Below are positions 8,312 through 17,025 of a DNA stretch of 64,000 nt, piece after piece. This DNA is from FEN-33 sp963768775 (lineage in GTDB: Archaea; Thermoplasmatota; Thermoplasmata; Methanomassiliicoccales; UBA472). A program made the translations under genes and the position numbers. The stretch covers positions 496,001 through 560,000 of the forward strand of contig CAVYIY010000008.1 in NCBI GenBank assembly GCA_963768775.1, written 5' to 3'. The notes beneath the pieces are model-generated. The model ran no database searches and was not told the origin of the DNA. It was given only the letters and a program-made list of their open reading frames with translations. The first letter of the stretch is position 1, and each line of letters starts with the position of its first letter.

Positions 8312-9007
8312 TTGATTTGTCCTAGGTGCGGGTTCCAGGCCGCCGAAGATGTCACTTTCTGTGGAAATTGCGGGAATCGAATCGGAGGAGAGCCTCAAGG
8401 AGCCCAGCAAGTCCCTTACAACGGAGCTCCGCCGAACCTCTGGTTCGAGAACTACTATAAGATAACCAAAAAGGTCCTGGCGTTGACCAATCAATACTGG
8501 ATAACAGACAAGCAAGGAAGGAATCTGGGATACACCAAACAGAAGATGTTCCGCCTCAAGGAGGACATTCGCATCTTCACGGACGACAGCATGACAAATG
8601 AGGTCTTCAAGATCATGCAGGCCCAGATATTCGATGGCTGGGGGACGTTCGACGTCATCGATTCGAGGACCAACATCTGCGTCGGCAAGATCAAACGAAA
8701 GTACCTGATGTCCGGGTTCGTCTCGGACGAGTACTTCATCCTGGATCCGAATGGGCAGCAGATCGGAAGGATCGCAGAAGGCGTCGGAAGGGGCTTGGCT
8801 AGGAAGTACATGCCCCTGGGCGGCCTGGTGCCGGAGCACGTTGGCATCGAGTTCTACGGTCAAGAGGTTGCTCGCATCAACCAGCAGTTCAAGATCATCG
8901 GGGATAGCTGGGAGGTCGACTGCAATCGCGTCCCGCCGCAATTCGACCGGCGGACGTTGCTGGGTTGCATGATAATGATGGGAATGATCGAGCGCGACCG
9001 GAAGTGA
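8312..9007 (+). CDS. Zinc-ribbon plus LURP-one-like (tubby/scramblase-fold) protein
   Basis: A 231-residue protein. Residues 1-25 form a zinc ribbon (CPRCG and CGNCG), followed by a Pro/Gln linker and a beta-rich domain resembling the LURP-one/scramblase family, with the repeated strand pattern ITDKQGRNLG, VIDSRTNICVGKI and ILDPNGQQIGRI. The start is TTG at 8312, chosen because GAGGTG lies six bases upstream and the first codons give the zinc ligands. The role is unknown; the fold binds lipids or acts as a scaffold in other organisms. A relative without the ribbon is at 58505. Confidence 0.7.
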   Translation: MICPRCGFQAAEDVTFCGNCGNRIGGEPQGAQQVPYNGAPPNLWFENYYKITKKVLALTNQYWITDKQGRNLGYTKQKMFRLKEDIRIFTDDSMTNEVFKIMQAQIFDGWGTFDVIDSRTNICVGKIKRKYLMSGFVSDEYFILDPNGQQIGRIAEGVGRGLARKYMPLGGLVPEHVGIEFYGQEVARINQQFKIIGDSWEVDCNRVPPQFDRRTLLGCMIMMGMIERDRK

Positions 9008-9044
9008 TCGGGAATCTCGTCTGATTTGATGCAAAAGGAGGCAG

Positions 9045-10781
9045 TCACGCCTTCGGTCTTCGCTTCCTGCGCTTGGAACGTGCCAATCCCAGCATTGCCC
9101 GGGGCACGCTTTTGAAGATGCTGGCCGACTCCCATTCCAGGTCCCTCTTCTCGCAAATGGTGGATTCCATCAGCTCCACCCCCTCCTGTCTTAGTCGATC
9201 GAAGGCCAGCTGCCTCTGCTTCGCATCCTTGATCGTCAGGGCGGCGTCGATCTCTCGCATCATGCCTCTTGCCATGTCGGTGCGCGCCATTCGAATCGCC
9301 AGCTCCTTGGCTTCGATCAGGCCGCACTCCGCGCGCACCTGATTGAGGATGTCCGCGGCATCATAGGACGAATTCACGATTTCGTCTCGCGTCATCCACT
9401 TGGTCTCGTAGGAAAGGACGTACTTCCAGGAGGGACTGGTCAGCCTGGCTCGATGTTCCTCGAGCGTCTGGGCGAACAGCCTAAAGCCGACTTCGTCAGC
9501 GTTCTCGAAAGCATAGCTACCCGGGTCCAAGAACGGCGCCAAGGGGGAGATGAAAGTGAAGAGCCTCGGGTCGTTGTCGACCAAGGAGTACAACCTCTTG
9601 GAATACCGCGCGCTGTCCAGTGCGCTCTGCCTATCCTGCTTGGGAAGGCCGATCATGAAGAACAGATCGAACCGGCGGCAGTCATTCTGGAGCGCCTGTA
9701 CCACGCTCTTCTCCATTGATGCGGTATCGAATCTCCTTCCCAGCGCGTTGCGGACATCCTGGCTATGGGAGTCGGGAGAGAATTCGATGGAGTAGCTAGG
9801 GACCGAGCGGGAGATAAGGGAGAAAAATTCCTCGTTGGCGGGAGTGAAGAGCTCGAGGACCAGTGGATTGTCCACCCCCAATCTCTTCGCCTCGCCTAGG
9901 AGTCGTTCGGCGTAGTCCTTCCCTCCCTGCCTGATGTCCCCGACCACGAAGGTCGGCGCCTTCAGATAGGCCTGGATATCGTAGATGTCATGTGCCACCT
10001 TCTCTGGACTGCGGAATGCAGCTCGCTTCTTCTGCAGGAAACCGCTCATGGCAGAACAGGATCCACCGCAAACGGTGCACTGCTGGTAGCAGCCCCGCAC
10101 GGTGAACGCGACCGTCAGCGGGTAGCGGTCCCAGTCCTTGAAGGGCTTGTTGCCCTCTAGGTCGCGATGGCGGATGACCGAACGGATGATCCAGCCATAG
10201 TCGATCTCCAAGTAATCGAGGTCCTCTGGCATGAACGACATCGGATTCACGCGGACCTTGCCCTTCTCCTTCCAGGTGAGGTTCTGCACCTTGTCGAGGC
10301 CCCGGCCATTCTGCAGTGCGCCCATGAGCTCGCTCACCGGGACCTCAGTGGAATCCCCTCGGATCACGAGGTCGACCTGGGGATACTGGATCAACTCCTT
10401 CTGATAATACGTGGAAGAATAACCGCCGAACAAGATCTTCGAATCGGGATGCTGTCGCTTGAGGATCTCGGCGATGGCCAGCGAACCATGCGCATGAGGC
10501 AGCCAATGGAGGTCTATGCCAAAGACGTCCGCCTGCAGCTTCGACAGAAGGGCCTCGACGTTCAGCTTCCGGTCATTCAGCATCATGCTGGCGAGGTTTA
10601 GGATGCGGACCCGGTACCCGTCCTTATGGAGCTGGGCGGCGATGGTCATGAAGCCGAAGGGGTACATCTCGAAGACAGGCGTTGATGGCACCAGGTCGCT
10701 GACTGGGCCGTAGAACAGGAACTCCTTTCTGAAGTCGTACACGCTCGGTGCGTGGATGAGGATGAGGTCTTCTCTTGCCAT
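9045..10781 (-). CDS. B12-binding radical SAM protein, Ta0216-like
   Basis: A 578-residue enzyme with an N-terminal cobalamin-binding Rossmann domain (residues 1-155; GIDLHWLPH replaces the usual DxHxxG, so the lower axial ligand is uncertain) and a radical SAM core with C231-x3-C235-x2-C238, which binds the [4Fe-4S] cluster. The C-terminus is basic (SKRRKRRPKA). The architecture matches the archaeal family first named for Thermoplasma Ta0216. Such enzymes often methylate or couple unactivated carbons. The next gene upstream on the same strand is a cis-prenyltransferase, which hints at a lipid or polyprenol substrate; that link is inference. Confidence 0.8.
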   Translation of the reverse strand: MAREDLILIHAPSVYDFRKEFLFYGPVSDLVPSTPVFEMYPFGFMTIAAQLHKDGYRVRILNLASMMLNDRKLNVEALLSKLQADVFGIDLHWLPHAHGSLAIAEILKRQHPDSKILFGGYSSTYYQKELIQYPQVDLVIRGDSTEVPVSELMGALQNGRGLDKVQNLTWKEKGKVRVNPMSFMPEDLDYLEIDYGWIIRSVIRHRDLEGNKPFKDWDRYPLTVAFTVRGCYQQCTVCGGSCSAMSGFLQKKRAAFRSPEKVAHDIYDIQAYLKAPTFVVGDIRQGGKDYAERLLGEAKRLGVDNPLVLELFTPANEEFFSLISRSVPSYSIEFSPDSHSQDVRNALGRRFDTASMEKSVVQALQNDCRRFDLFFMIGLPKQDRQSALDSARYSKRLYSLVDNDPRLFTFISPLAPFLDPGSYAFENADEVGFRLFAQTLEEHRARLTSPSWKYVLSYETKWMTRDEIVNSSYDAADILNQVRAECGLIEAKELAIRMARTDMARGMMREIDAALTIKDAKQRQLAFDRLRQEGVELMESTICEKRDLEWESASIFKSVPRAMLGLARSKRRKRRPKA

Positions 10782-10847
10782 CCGTCTTCTCCGTTTCAGC
10801 GCGTTGAGAATATGCTATCGTTATAAGAGCTTTGATTCTCCGCCCCA

Positions 10848-11609
10848 TCATTTGCCGAAGCGGCGTTGCCTCAGCTGATAGGAGCGGATGGCGCGGAGGA
10901 AATCGACTTTGCGGAATCCGGGCCAGTATACGTCAGTGAAGTACAATTCGGAGTAGGCGATCTGCCAGAGCAAGAAGTTGCTCACCCGCTCCTCGCCCGA
11001 CGTACGCAGGATGAGGTCCGGATCTGGAAATGGTGCGGTGTAGAGGTAATTCGAGAACGCCTTCTCATCGATGTCCTCCACATTCATCTCGCCGTCCTTG
11101 ACTTTCTGGGCGATCACTCTGATGGCCTGCACGATCTCCTGTCTGCTGCCGTAGGCCAGAGCGATGTTGTAGAAGTAGTTGTGATAGTTGGCTGTCTTCT
11201 CCTCGGCATAGGCAATCGCTTTTTGGACCTTTTGCGGAAGCAGCTCTCTTTGCCCGAGGACCGTGACCCGAATCCCGTTCTCATGAAGCCTTTTATCGTC
11301 TCCCAGCTTGTAGAAGTTCTCCTCGAACATGCTCATGAGGTATTCCACTTCGTCTGGGTCGCGGTTGAGGTTCTCGGTCGAGAAGGCGTAGACCGTGAGG
11401 ATCTTGATGCCAAGGTCCAGGCACCATTGCATCATCTCCTCTAATTTGTCCTTGCCTTTGGAATGCCCCTCGGTCGTCGTGAGGCCGATCTCCTGGGCAA
11501 AGCGACGATTGCCGTCCATTATTATCGCCACGTGCTTGGGGACTTCGCCTTCCATGACCTCTTTCAACAAACGCTTCTCGTAGGTCTGATAGGCAGTGTT
11601 CGCTATCAC
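10848..11609 (-). CDS. uppS: Cis-prenyltransferase (polyprenyl diphosphate synthase)
   Basis: Builds long cis-polyprenyl diphosphate from isopentenyl diphosphate, the precursor of the dolichol-type carrier for glycans. The family motifs are present: MDGNRR at 31-36 (substrate aspartate and arginine), YAFSTENLNR, and RTSGEERVSNFLLWQIAYSE near residue 205. The 253-residue length is normal. The start is GTG at 11609; ATG at residue 20 would leave too short a lead before MDGNRR. The B12-radical SAM gene follows after 66 bases on the same strand. Confidence 0.92.
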   Translation of the reverse strand: MIANTAYQTYEKRLLKEVMEGEVPKHVAIIMDGNRRFAQEIGLTTTEGHSKGKDKLEEMMQWCLDLGIKILTVYAFSTENLNRDPDEVEYLMSMFEENFYKLGDDKRLHENGIRVTVLGQRELLPQKVQKAIAYAEEKTANYHNYFYNIALAYGSRQEIVQAIRVIAQKVKDGEMNVEDIDEKAFSNYLYTAPFPDPDLILRTSGEERVSNFLLWQIAYSELYFTDVYWPGFRKVDFLRAIRSYQLRQRRFGK

Positions 11610-12104
11610 CCTCGAGATCTCGTTCTTGATGCAACATCCCCCATGTTCGGGCTTCGCTAATATCGGCGTCAGCGATATCTATCTTTCTAATGTCGGAGGG
11701 AGTCTAGGTTGGAATTCGAATACCTGCATCACGTCTTCAAGCCAAGTGCTGCACATCGGCAACCTTGGCGAAATAATAAATAATAATCTTTGGCTTCCTA
11801 ATCTGGCAAAACCCGAAAGTGCGAGGAACAAAGCAGAACACCTTGTTGGGTGAGGCTACCGTACAAACAAAGGCTGCTGCCCAGAAACATCGAGAGATGC
11901 CAATGGGTAGAATAGGCGCTGCCGGACTAAGGCTTCGCCCGAAGCAGCTGAGTGACCGGTCCCCGGCCATTCACTCTACGTTCTACGGTGCCAAAACTGA
12001 ACGAGGAGCGTGTTCGGTCACCAAGCGGCCGCCGGCTGTCGCTTCATGTTCCGAAAAGCTCCTTCACCCAGATAGATTCTGTTTTTACCAAGCTCAGAGG
12101 TGGA
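11610..12104. other. Intergenic region upstream of the Nramp-like gene
   Basis: The flanking genes are divergent. An AT-rich stretch with AATAATAAATAATAAT lies at about 11774-11790 and could serve as promoter. No conserved reading frame or clear RNA gene is seen. The Nramp-like frame extends upstream of 12105 but without family similarity. Confidence 0.35.
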
Positions 12105-13502
12105 ATGATGAATGACGGGGAAGGGGGTAATGATACCACCAATCAAGCAGCTTCAGCTCCCCCCGCGGTCCAACCCTCGAACAATCAGAACAACAATTCC
12201 GCGAAGAGGGCAACCGGCAAATCCTCATTGAGCCTCGGAGCCCGCTTCTATTACCGATACCGGAAACTCTGGAAGACCCTGAAGATCTACCTTATCATGG
12301 CAGGGCCAGGCATCATCGTTATGGTCGCGGACAACGATGCCGGCGGCATAACCACCTATACCGTCACCGGCTCCACCTATGGCTATAATTTGATTTGGTT
12401 CCTGATCTTACTTGGTCCGATCGCCTATTTCGTGCAAGAGATGACCGTGAGACTCGGCGCGGTCACAAAACGAGGCCACGCGGAAGCGATCTTCGATGCG
12501 TTCGGAGCCTTCTGGGGTTGGTTCTCCTTAGGCGATCTCGCATTGACGGACTGGTTGACTTTGATCAGCGAGTTCATCGGCATGACGGCCGCCCTAAGCA
12601 TCTTTGGCATGCCGCCACTGATTACAGTCATTCTGGTGTGCATCTTCACGATGGCACTGGTGCTGAATGGCAAGTACTGGACCTGGGAGAAGATTGTCTT
12701 GGTTTTCTGCGCGCTCAATTTGATCTATATCCCAGCGGCCATCATGGTGCATCCAAGCTGGAACCAGGTGGTTGGAGGGATCATCCCCAGCCTACCTGCT
12801 TCCAAAGGTCTGGGGGCGCTTGTCTTTCTGCTAATGGCCAACATCGGCACGACCATCGCGCCCTGGATGCTATTCTTCCAGCAGAGCTCCGTAGTTGACA
12901 AAGGAATGAAACCCAAGGACATTCCCTTTGGGAAGATAGACACCGCGGTCGGAGCTGTCCTCACCATCCTGGTCGCGGTATTCTTGGTTGTGGTGACCGG
13001 CACGTTATTGTTCGGGCAGCCGGTCAACAGTGCTGCAGAAGCTGCTAAAGCGCTGCAGAAGCAGGACTACCTGGTAGGCACCATGGTGGCCATCGGCCTC
13101 TTCGACGCTGGCCTGCTAGGTGCTATCTGCATCTCTCTGGCCAGTTCCTGGGCGATTGGGGAGGTGTTCGGATGGGCCCACTCTCTGAACAGCAGCCGCA
13201 AAGCAGCTCGCGGTTTCCATCTCTTCTACTTCACCATGTTGGTGAGCGCGGGGGCCATGGTTCTCATATCTTCAGAACAGGTGCTGGTCATTGTGACCCT
13301 ATTCGTGCAGGTGATCGCCGTCACCCTTCTTCCCGCGGCGCTGGTCTTCCTCCTATTGTTGCTCAATAACGAGGAACTCATGGGCAAGTACAAGAACAAC
13401 CGGATGCAGAACGTCATCGGTTTCAGCATCGTCACGGTAATAATTCTGCTTTCCTCGGTATATGCGATCACTGTGCTGTTTCCAAATCTGCTGGGGGTAT
13501 AA
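12105..13502 (+). CDS. Nramp-related divalent metal transporter
   Basis: Integral membrane protein of about 465 residues with 11 or so transmembrane segments, preceded by a polar Asn/Gln-rich tail. TM1 carries DNDAGG in place of the DPGN metal-binding motif of canonical Nramp, and TM6 carries TIAPWMLFFQQ in place of the MPH motif. Loss of that methionine is typical of Nramp relatives that move magnesium or otherwise differ in selectivity, so manganese or iron should not be assumed. The ATG at 12105 follows AGAGGTGGA. A 66-residue membrane protein follows after 11 bases, and a MgtE-type sensor protein is convergent downstream. Confidence 0.85.
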   Translation: MMNDGEGGNDTTNQAASAPPAVQPSNNQNNNSAKRATGKSSLSLGARFYYRYRKLWKTLKIYLIMAGPGIIVMVADNDAGGITTYTVTGSTYGYNLIWFLILLGPIAYFVQEMTVRLGAVTKRGHAEAIFDAFGAFWGWFSLGDLALTDWLTLISEFIGMTAALSIFGMPPLITVILVCIFTMALVLNGKYWTWEKIVLVFCALNLIYIPAAIMVHPSWNQVVGGIIPSLPASKGLGALVFLLMANIGTTIAPWMLFFQQSSVVDKGMKPKDIPFGKIDTAVGAVLTILVAVFLVVVTGTLLFGQPVNSAAEAAKALQKQDYLVGTMVAIGLFDAGLLGAICISLASSWAIGEVFGWAHSLNSSRKAARGFHLFYFTMLVSAGAMVLISSEQVLVIVTLFVQVIAVTLLPAALVFLLLLLNNEELMGKYKNNRMQNVIGFSIVTVIILLSSVYAITVLFPNLLGV

Positions 13503-13513
13503 GGTGATGGGAA

Positions 13514-13714
13514 ATGACTGAAAAAAGGAAGAGAGGAAGTCTGCGAATATGGCTGAGCGGCAAGTTCCAACCATTCGTTGACATCACGAGGAAATATAAG
13601 GAGCCAAGGATCAAGATGACCAGGCTCGTGCGAATTGCTCTCCTCCTGCTCAGAATCTATCTCATCCTGATTATCGGCATCCTCGTCTTCAAATTCGCCA
13701 TGTCCATCGGTTGA
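13514..13714 (+). CDS. Small basic single-helix membrane protein
   Basis: A 66-residue protein with a highly basic N-terminal half and one hydrophobic helix (LVRIALLLLRIYLILIIGIL). GGTGATGGG precedes the ATG, and the gene starts 11 bases after the Nramp-like stop, so it is almost certainly co-transcribed. A partner or stabilising subunit of the transporter is plausible. No family is recognised. Confidence 0.65.
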   Translation: MTEKRKRGSLRIWLSGKFQPFVDITRKYKEPRIKMTRLVRIALLLLRIYLILIIGILVFKFAMSIG

Positions 13715-13726
13715 TTGGCGACGTTA

Positions 13727-15007
13727 CTATTCGATGAAGTGGTGGGTCAGCTTCATGACGTCGCGATAGGTGACCACGCCGATGATGCGATGATCGTCGT
13801 CCGTCACGGGGATTGCCCTGAACTCGTAGCGGTTGAAAAGCTCCGAAGCCTCCTTAAGTGTGCTGGAGGGTTTGAGCGAGATGACATTCTCGATCATGAA
13901 GTCCCTGAGGCGCGAGGTGTCTGCAGCGGCCAGCAGCTCCTTAATGTCGATAACGCCTTGAAGATGACCGCTATCGTCGACCACATAAAGGTACATCACT
14001 ACGTCCTTGTGCTTTGCGATCAGGTGATACTCGTTCTGGGCCTGCTCGGCGGTGATGTCAGGCGGAACGGTGACGAATAATGAGGTTGCATAGTTGGTGA
14101 CATGTTCTTCCTGCTTCTCAAGAATTGAGCGCACCTTGTTCGCCGTTTCCTCATCCAGCTCGTTGATGTAGGTGAGCATATCGGAGTGCGGCAATGCGGC
14201 AAGAATGTCCGCAGCCTGCCCAGGCGTCATTTGCCTGATGAGTAGAGCCACCTTGTCCTTCGCCAGCGAGGAGACCAGCTCCCGCTGAACGTTGGGCTCG
14301 ATCTCCTCGAGGGTGTCGGAGGCATGCGCCGTGTCCAGTTGGTTGAATACCATTACCCGGTGCTCGTGGTCCAAATCCTCCAGTATGTCCGCCAGATCGA
14401 CTGGCTTGACGTCGGAAAGGTTCTCCTTGAGGATCTTGAGCTTGACATCCCCCTTGAAGCTCGTGATGTTCGGCGGCAACGGTTGCACGTAGAACCAAGG
14501 AATCACATCCCCGTTGGCGTTTCCATGGCTGATTGCCCGATTGTCCGCCGTTTTCCTCAAACCAATCCTGCGCATCCTGCCATAGCGGCTGGAATCCACT
14601 GCGGTGACGTAGAGCTTGTCATTACGCAGCACCAAGGTCAGGTCATAGACCACCTCGATCTCGGTGTCGTTGATATCCAGTACCTTCTTGTCCATTATAT
14701 GGTCGCCGATCAGGAGCGCATTCTCAGACGGCTCGCCCTCATAAGTGTGGATATCGGTGAAGTTGAAGATCAATTGCGACTTGCTAATGGAAGAGACGAA
14801 TTCCCAAGGCACTACAAGCATGGGATTCCCGAAAGGGCGCGAGACTACAATCTGAGTCACCTCGGCATACTTGTCAAAATCGACGATGACCATGTCAGCC
14901 AGTTTCCCTATCTTCTTGTCGCGCCAGAGGACTCTTATGCCAAGGAGATCGCTCAGATGAAAGGTCTCGCCCGGGCTGGCTTTGGCATTGGTAGCAGTCG
15001 CCGCCAT
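13727..15007 (-). CDS. Soluble PRC-barrel, MgtE_N and CBS-pair protein
   Basis: A 426-residue cytoplasmic protein: a PRC-barrel region at about 16-90 (LGIRVLWRDKKIGKLADMVI), a second beta-rich part to about 155, a MgtE N-terminal superhelical domain at about 200-300 (LADILEDLDHEH, LVSSLAKDKVA, AADILAALPHSD), and two CBS motifs to the end. In MgtE channels the N and CBS domains sense Mg2+ and gate the pore; here the channel domain is missing. The gene converges with the Nramp-like transporter 12 bases away, so it may sense metal for that carrier. A TATA box on the minus strand at 15069-15077 lies about 65 bases upstream of the ATG. Confidence 0.88.
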   Translation of the reverse strand: MAATATNAKASPGETFHLSDLLGIRVLWRDKKIGKLADMVIVDFDKYAEVTQIVVSRPFGNPMLVVPWEFVSSISKSQLIFNFTDIHTYEGEPSENALLIGDHIMDKKVLDINDTEIEVVYDLTLVLRNDKLYVTAVDSSRYGRMRRIGLRKTADNRAISHGNANGDVIPWFYVQPLPPNITSFKGDVKLKILKENLSDVKPVDLADILEDLDHEHRVMVFNQLDTAHASDTLEEIEPNVQRELVSSLAKDKVALLIRQMTPGQAADILAALPHSDMLTYINELDEETANKVRSILEKQEEHVTNYATSLFVTVPPDITAEQAQNEYHLIAKHKDVVMYLYVVDDSGHLQGVIDIKELLAAADTSRLRDFMIENVISLKPSSTLKEASELFNRYEFRAIPVTDDDHRIIGVVTYRDVMKLTHHFIE

Positions 15008-15103
15008 ATTATCCCTCCCGTCTCATCGGTCGGAAATTTGATGATGGAATGCGAAGCACACTAGCCATCTATAAACCGTCCGCTAATCGGTGTGGCATTC
15101 GGC

Positions 15104-16051
15104 TCACCAATCGTCCGGCAGACCTGCCGCCTTGATGCCCAAATCATGACAGCCTAGTCCGGCCAATGCGCCGATGAGCCCTCTTCTGCCGGTTATCTCC
15201 ACCACCTCTGCGCCTCCCGCTTCCGCGGCTTTTTCGGCGTCCTGGATGGTGAGGACTTCCATTTTAGCCCTCAGCCCATAATCAGCCAGCACCTGAGGAA
15301 TTCGCAGCCCCTTCAAGATAACGAGCGAAGTGTTGCTGGACACGGTGTTCTCACGAACGAACTTGACGACATGCTCCTTTAGCGCATCGTACTCCGCAGG
15401 TCGGACGGCAAAAGAGGCGCTGACCGCCGTGCACTGCGTCGTCTTATCCTTCACATTCGGATTGAGCTGGACGATCTTGTGTTGCAGGAAATGCCCTACC
15501 GGCGCGGAGCGGGCGCATTTGAGCATGAGCACCCACGACGCCCCCCTCTCTTTGGTGTCGGTGTCGTCTAGTCCGAAGACCACGCGGGTCATTTTCGGCG
15601 TTGAAACCGTGACCTCAATCCTGTGCGCCCCACCGACCTTGGCGTCCTCGGGGTACTCGGCCTCAATCGTCCCCGGTCCTTGTGGCATGCAGGCGCCCAC
15701 TCCGACGCTCGCGCCTGCAAGGCCCACCCAGGTGCTCTTGACCACATCGCCTTCGATCCTTATCGACTTCAATCCCTGCCCGCCAAGGTCCTTGGAGGCA
15801 GGGCCGAAATGGATCTCGCGTTCCCCGATGACCGCATCCATGACCAGGGTGGTCCCGTCCACTCGGATGTCCGTGAGGACTCCTCCGGCCCTTCTCCGGT
15901 TCACCGCGTCCCATTCCACTGGGCCTTTGGCCGAGCATTCCTCGATTATCTGAGCTATTCCCGCCTGCTCGTCGACCATGGTGTAGATGCCACGGCAGAA
16001 CAGCTTCCCGTATTTGCGCTCGATCTCCGCTGGTGAAAGTGTGATGCTCAT
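15104..16051 (-). CDS. Methanogenesis marker protein 11-like (DDTD domain)
   Basis: A 315-residue protein with FGLDDTDTKERG (DDTD at residues 162-165), the same aspartate motif used by TiaS-type enzymes, then QLNPNVKDKTTQC. This best fits methanogenesis marker protein 11, a family of unknown function found mainly in methanogens; a TiaS-related enzyme is the alternative. The ATG at 16051 is chosen because GGAAG lies five bases upstream and the TATA box (CATATTTAA, 16087-16095 on the minus strand) would start transcription near 16066, past the alternative ATG at 16069. No methyl-CoM reductase gene is in the window. Confidence 0.6.
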   Translation of the reverse strand: MSITLSPAEIERKYGKLFCRGIYTMVDEQAGIAQIIEECSAKGPVEWDAVNRRRAGGVLTDIRVDGTTLVMDAVIGEREIHFGPASKDLGGQGLKSIRIEGDVVKSTWVGLAGASVGVGACMPQGPGTIEAEYPEDAKVGGAHRIEVTVSTPKMTRVVFGLDDTDTKERGASWVLMLKCARSAPVGHFLQHKIVQLNPNVKDKTTQCTAVSASFAVRPAEYDALKEHVVKFVRENTVSSNTSLVILKGLRIPQVLADYGLRAKMEVLTIQDAEKAAEAGGAEVVEITGRRGLIGALAGLGCHDLGIKAAGLPDDW

Positions 16052-16112
16052 CTGAACTTCCGGTCCCATGCTATGCTTTGATGAAGTTAAATATGTCGGT
16101 GGTCAGCTCCCC

Positions 16113-16964
16113 TTACCGGTCCTGTAGATGCCGGGAAGGCAGGTCGGAAAGGTCGAGCATCCTGACCGCTCCGTCGTCTTCGTCCTCAAAGAAGAGGTAG
16201 CGGCCCTTCTTGCCCCTGACCTTGCCCCGATGCGTGCCATGCGCCAGCGTTTCCGCCGGAACCTCTTCCAGCCTGAGATTCATCGGATATTCGTTCAGCA
16301 TCGTCAGCCCATCGCCCCGAAGGAAGTATCGGTCGCGCAGAGACTCCTGGATTTTCGAATAACTATCTTCCAGCTCGTTCTTCGAGAGATTGCTGGCGAG
16401 CTGCTCGACGATGTCGCTCCGGGTCATGCGCTGCGGCAGGAGAAGCAACCTGGATATCTCCTTCTCCATCTCCCTGGCCCGGAACCGGTTCTCGCAGTCC
16501 ACCAATGCCACGATGGCGTCCGCCCCCTGCTCGATCGCCCGTTCCGCCATCCTGCTCCCGCTGGTCATGCCGATCTTGACCTTTCTGCCGTAGAACGCCG
16601 CGTACACCAGATGCGGCCTCTTGCAGAAATGGCAGTCGCACAGCTCCCCTTCGCACCTCGGCTCGAAGACGCATTCCTGTCTCGGTATCCAGCTTTCCGC
16701 GCAGCTGTCGCATTGGTCGAACGAACCGCGGACGGTCTTCTGTTGGGGGCAGGGACGGTATTCCTCTTCGAAGCGGCCGACGCAGGTCCTCGCCTCCGAC
16801 ACCGTCATGTCCAGCCGGGACAGGTCGATCTCCATGGCCCGCTCATTGGCGCCGTCGTAAGCGATCAGGTGAGGGACGAAGCCCTCCCAGTGGAAGCTTA
16901 TGGCATGCTTGGGGAATAGTCCCTCATCAACGTGCGTCAGCAAGCGGTCCGCCCTTACGAACAT
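16113..16964 (-). CDS. DUF2797 family protein
   Basis: A 283-residue protein with several cysteine motifs (CDSC around residue 84, and C/H clusters to about 115), followed by HLVYAAFYGRKVKIGMTSGS and the RAIEQGADA motif that mark DUF2797, a GIY-YIG-like fold. The function is unknown; GIY-YIG relatives are nucleases, but catalytic activity is not established here. A likely TATA box (GATTTAGCC on the minus strand, near 16990) would give a leaderless transcript. Neighbours KptA and the marker-11-like protein suggest an information-processing setting, but each has its own promoter. Confidence 0.75.
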   Translation of the reverse strand: MFVRADRLLTHVDEGLFPKHAISFHWEGFVPHLIAYDGANERAMEIDLSRLDMTVSEARTCVGRFEEEYRPCPQQKTVRGSFDQCDSCAESWIPRQECVFEPRCEGELCDCHFCKRPHLVYAAFYGRKVKIGMTSGSRMAERAIEQGADAIVALVDCENRFRAREMEKEISRLLLLPQRMTRSDIVEQLASNLSKNELEDSYSKIQESLRDRYFLRGDGLTMLNEYPMNLRLEEVPAETLAHGTHRGKVRGKKGRYLFFEDEDDGAVRMLDLSDLPSRHLQDR

Positions 16965-17025
16965 CGGTCATCCTTTGCCGTAGGGCTAAATCAAGCTTGC
17001 GGCAAGGTGCGCGAAAATGAGCCCT

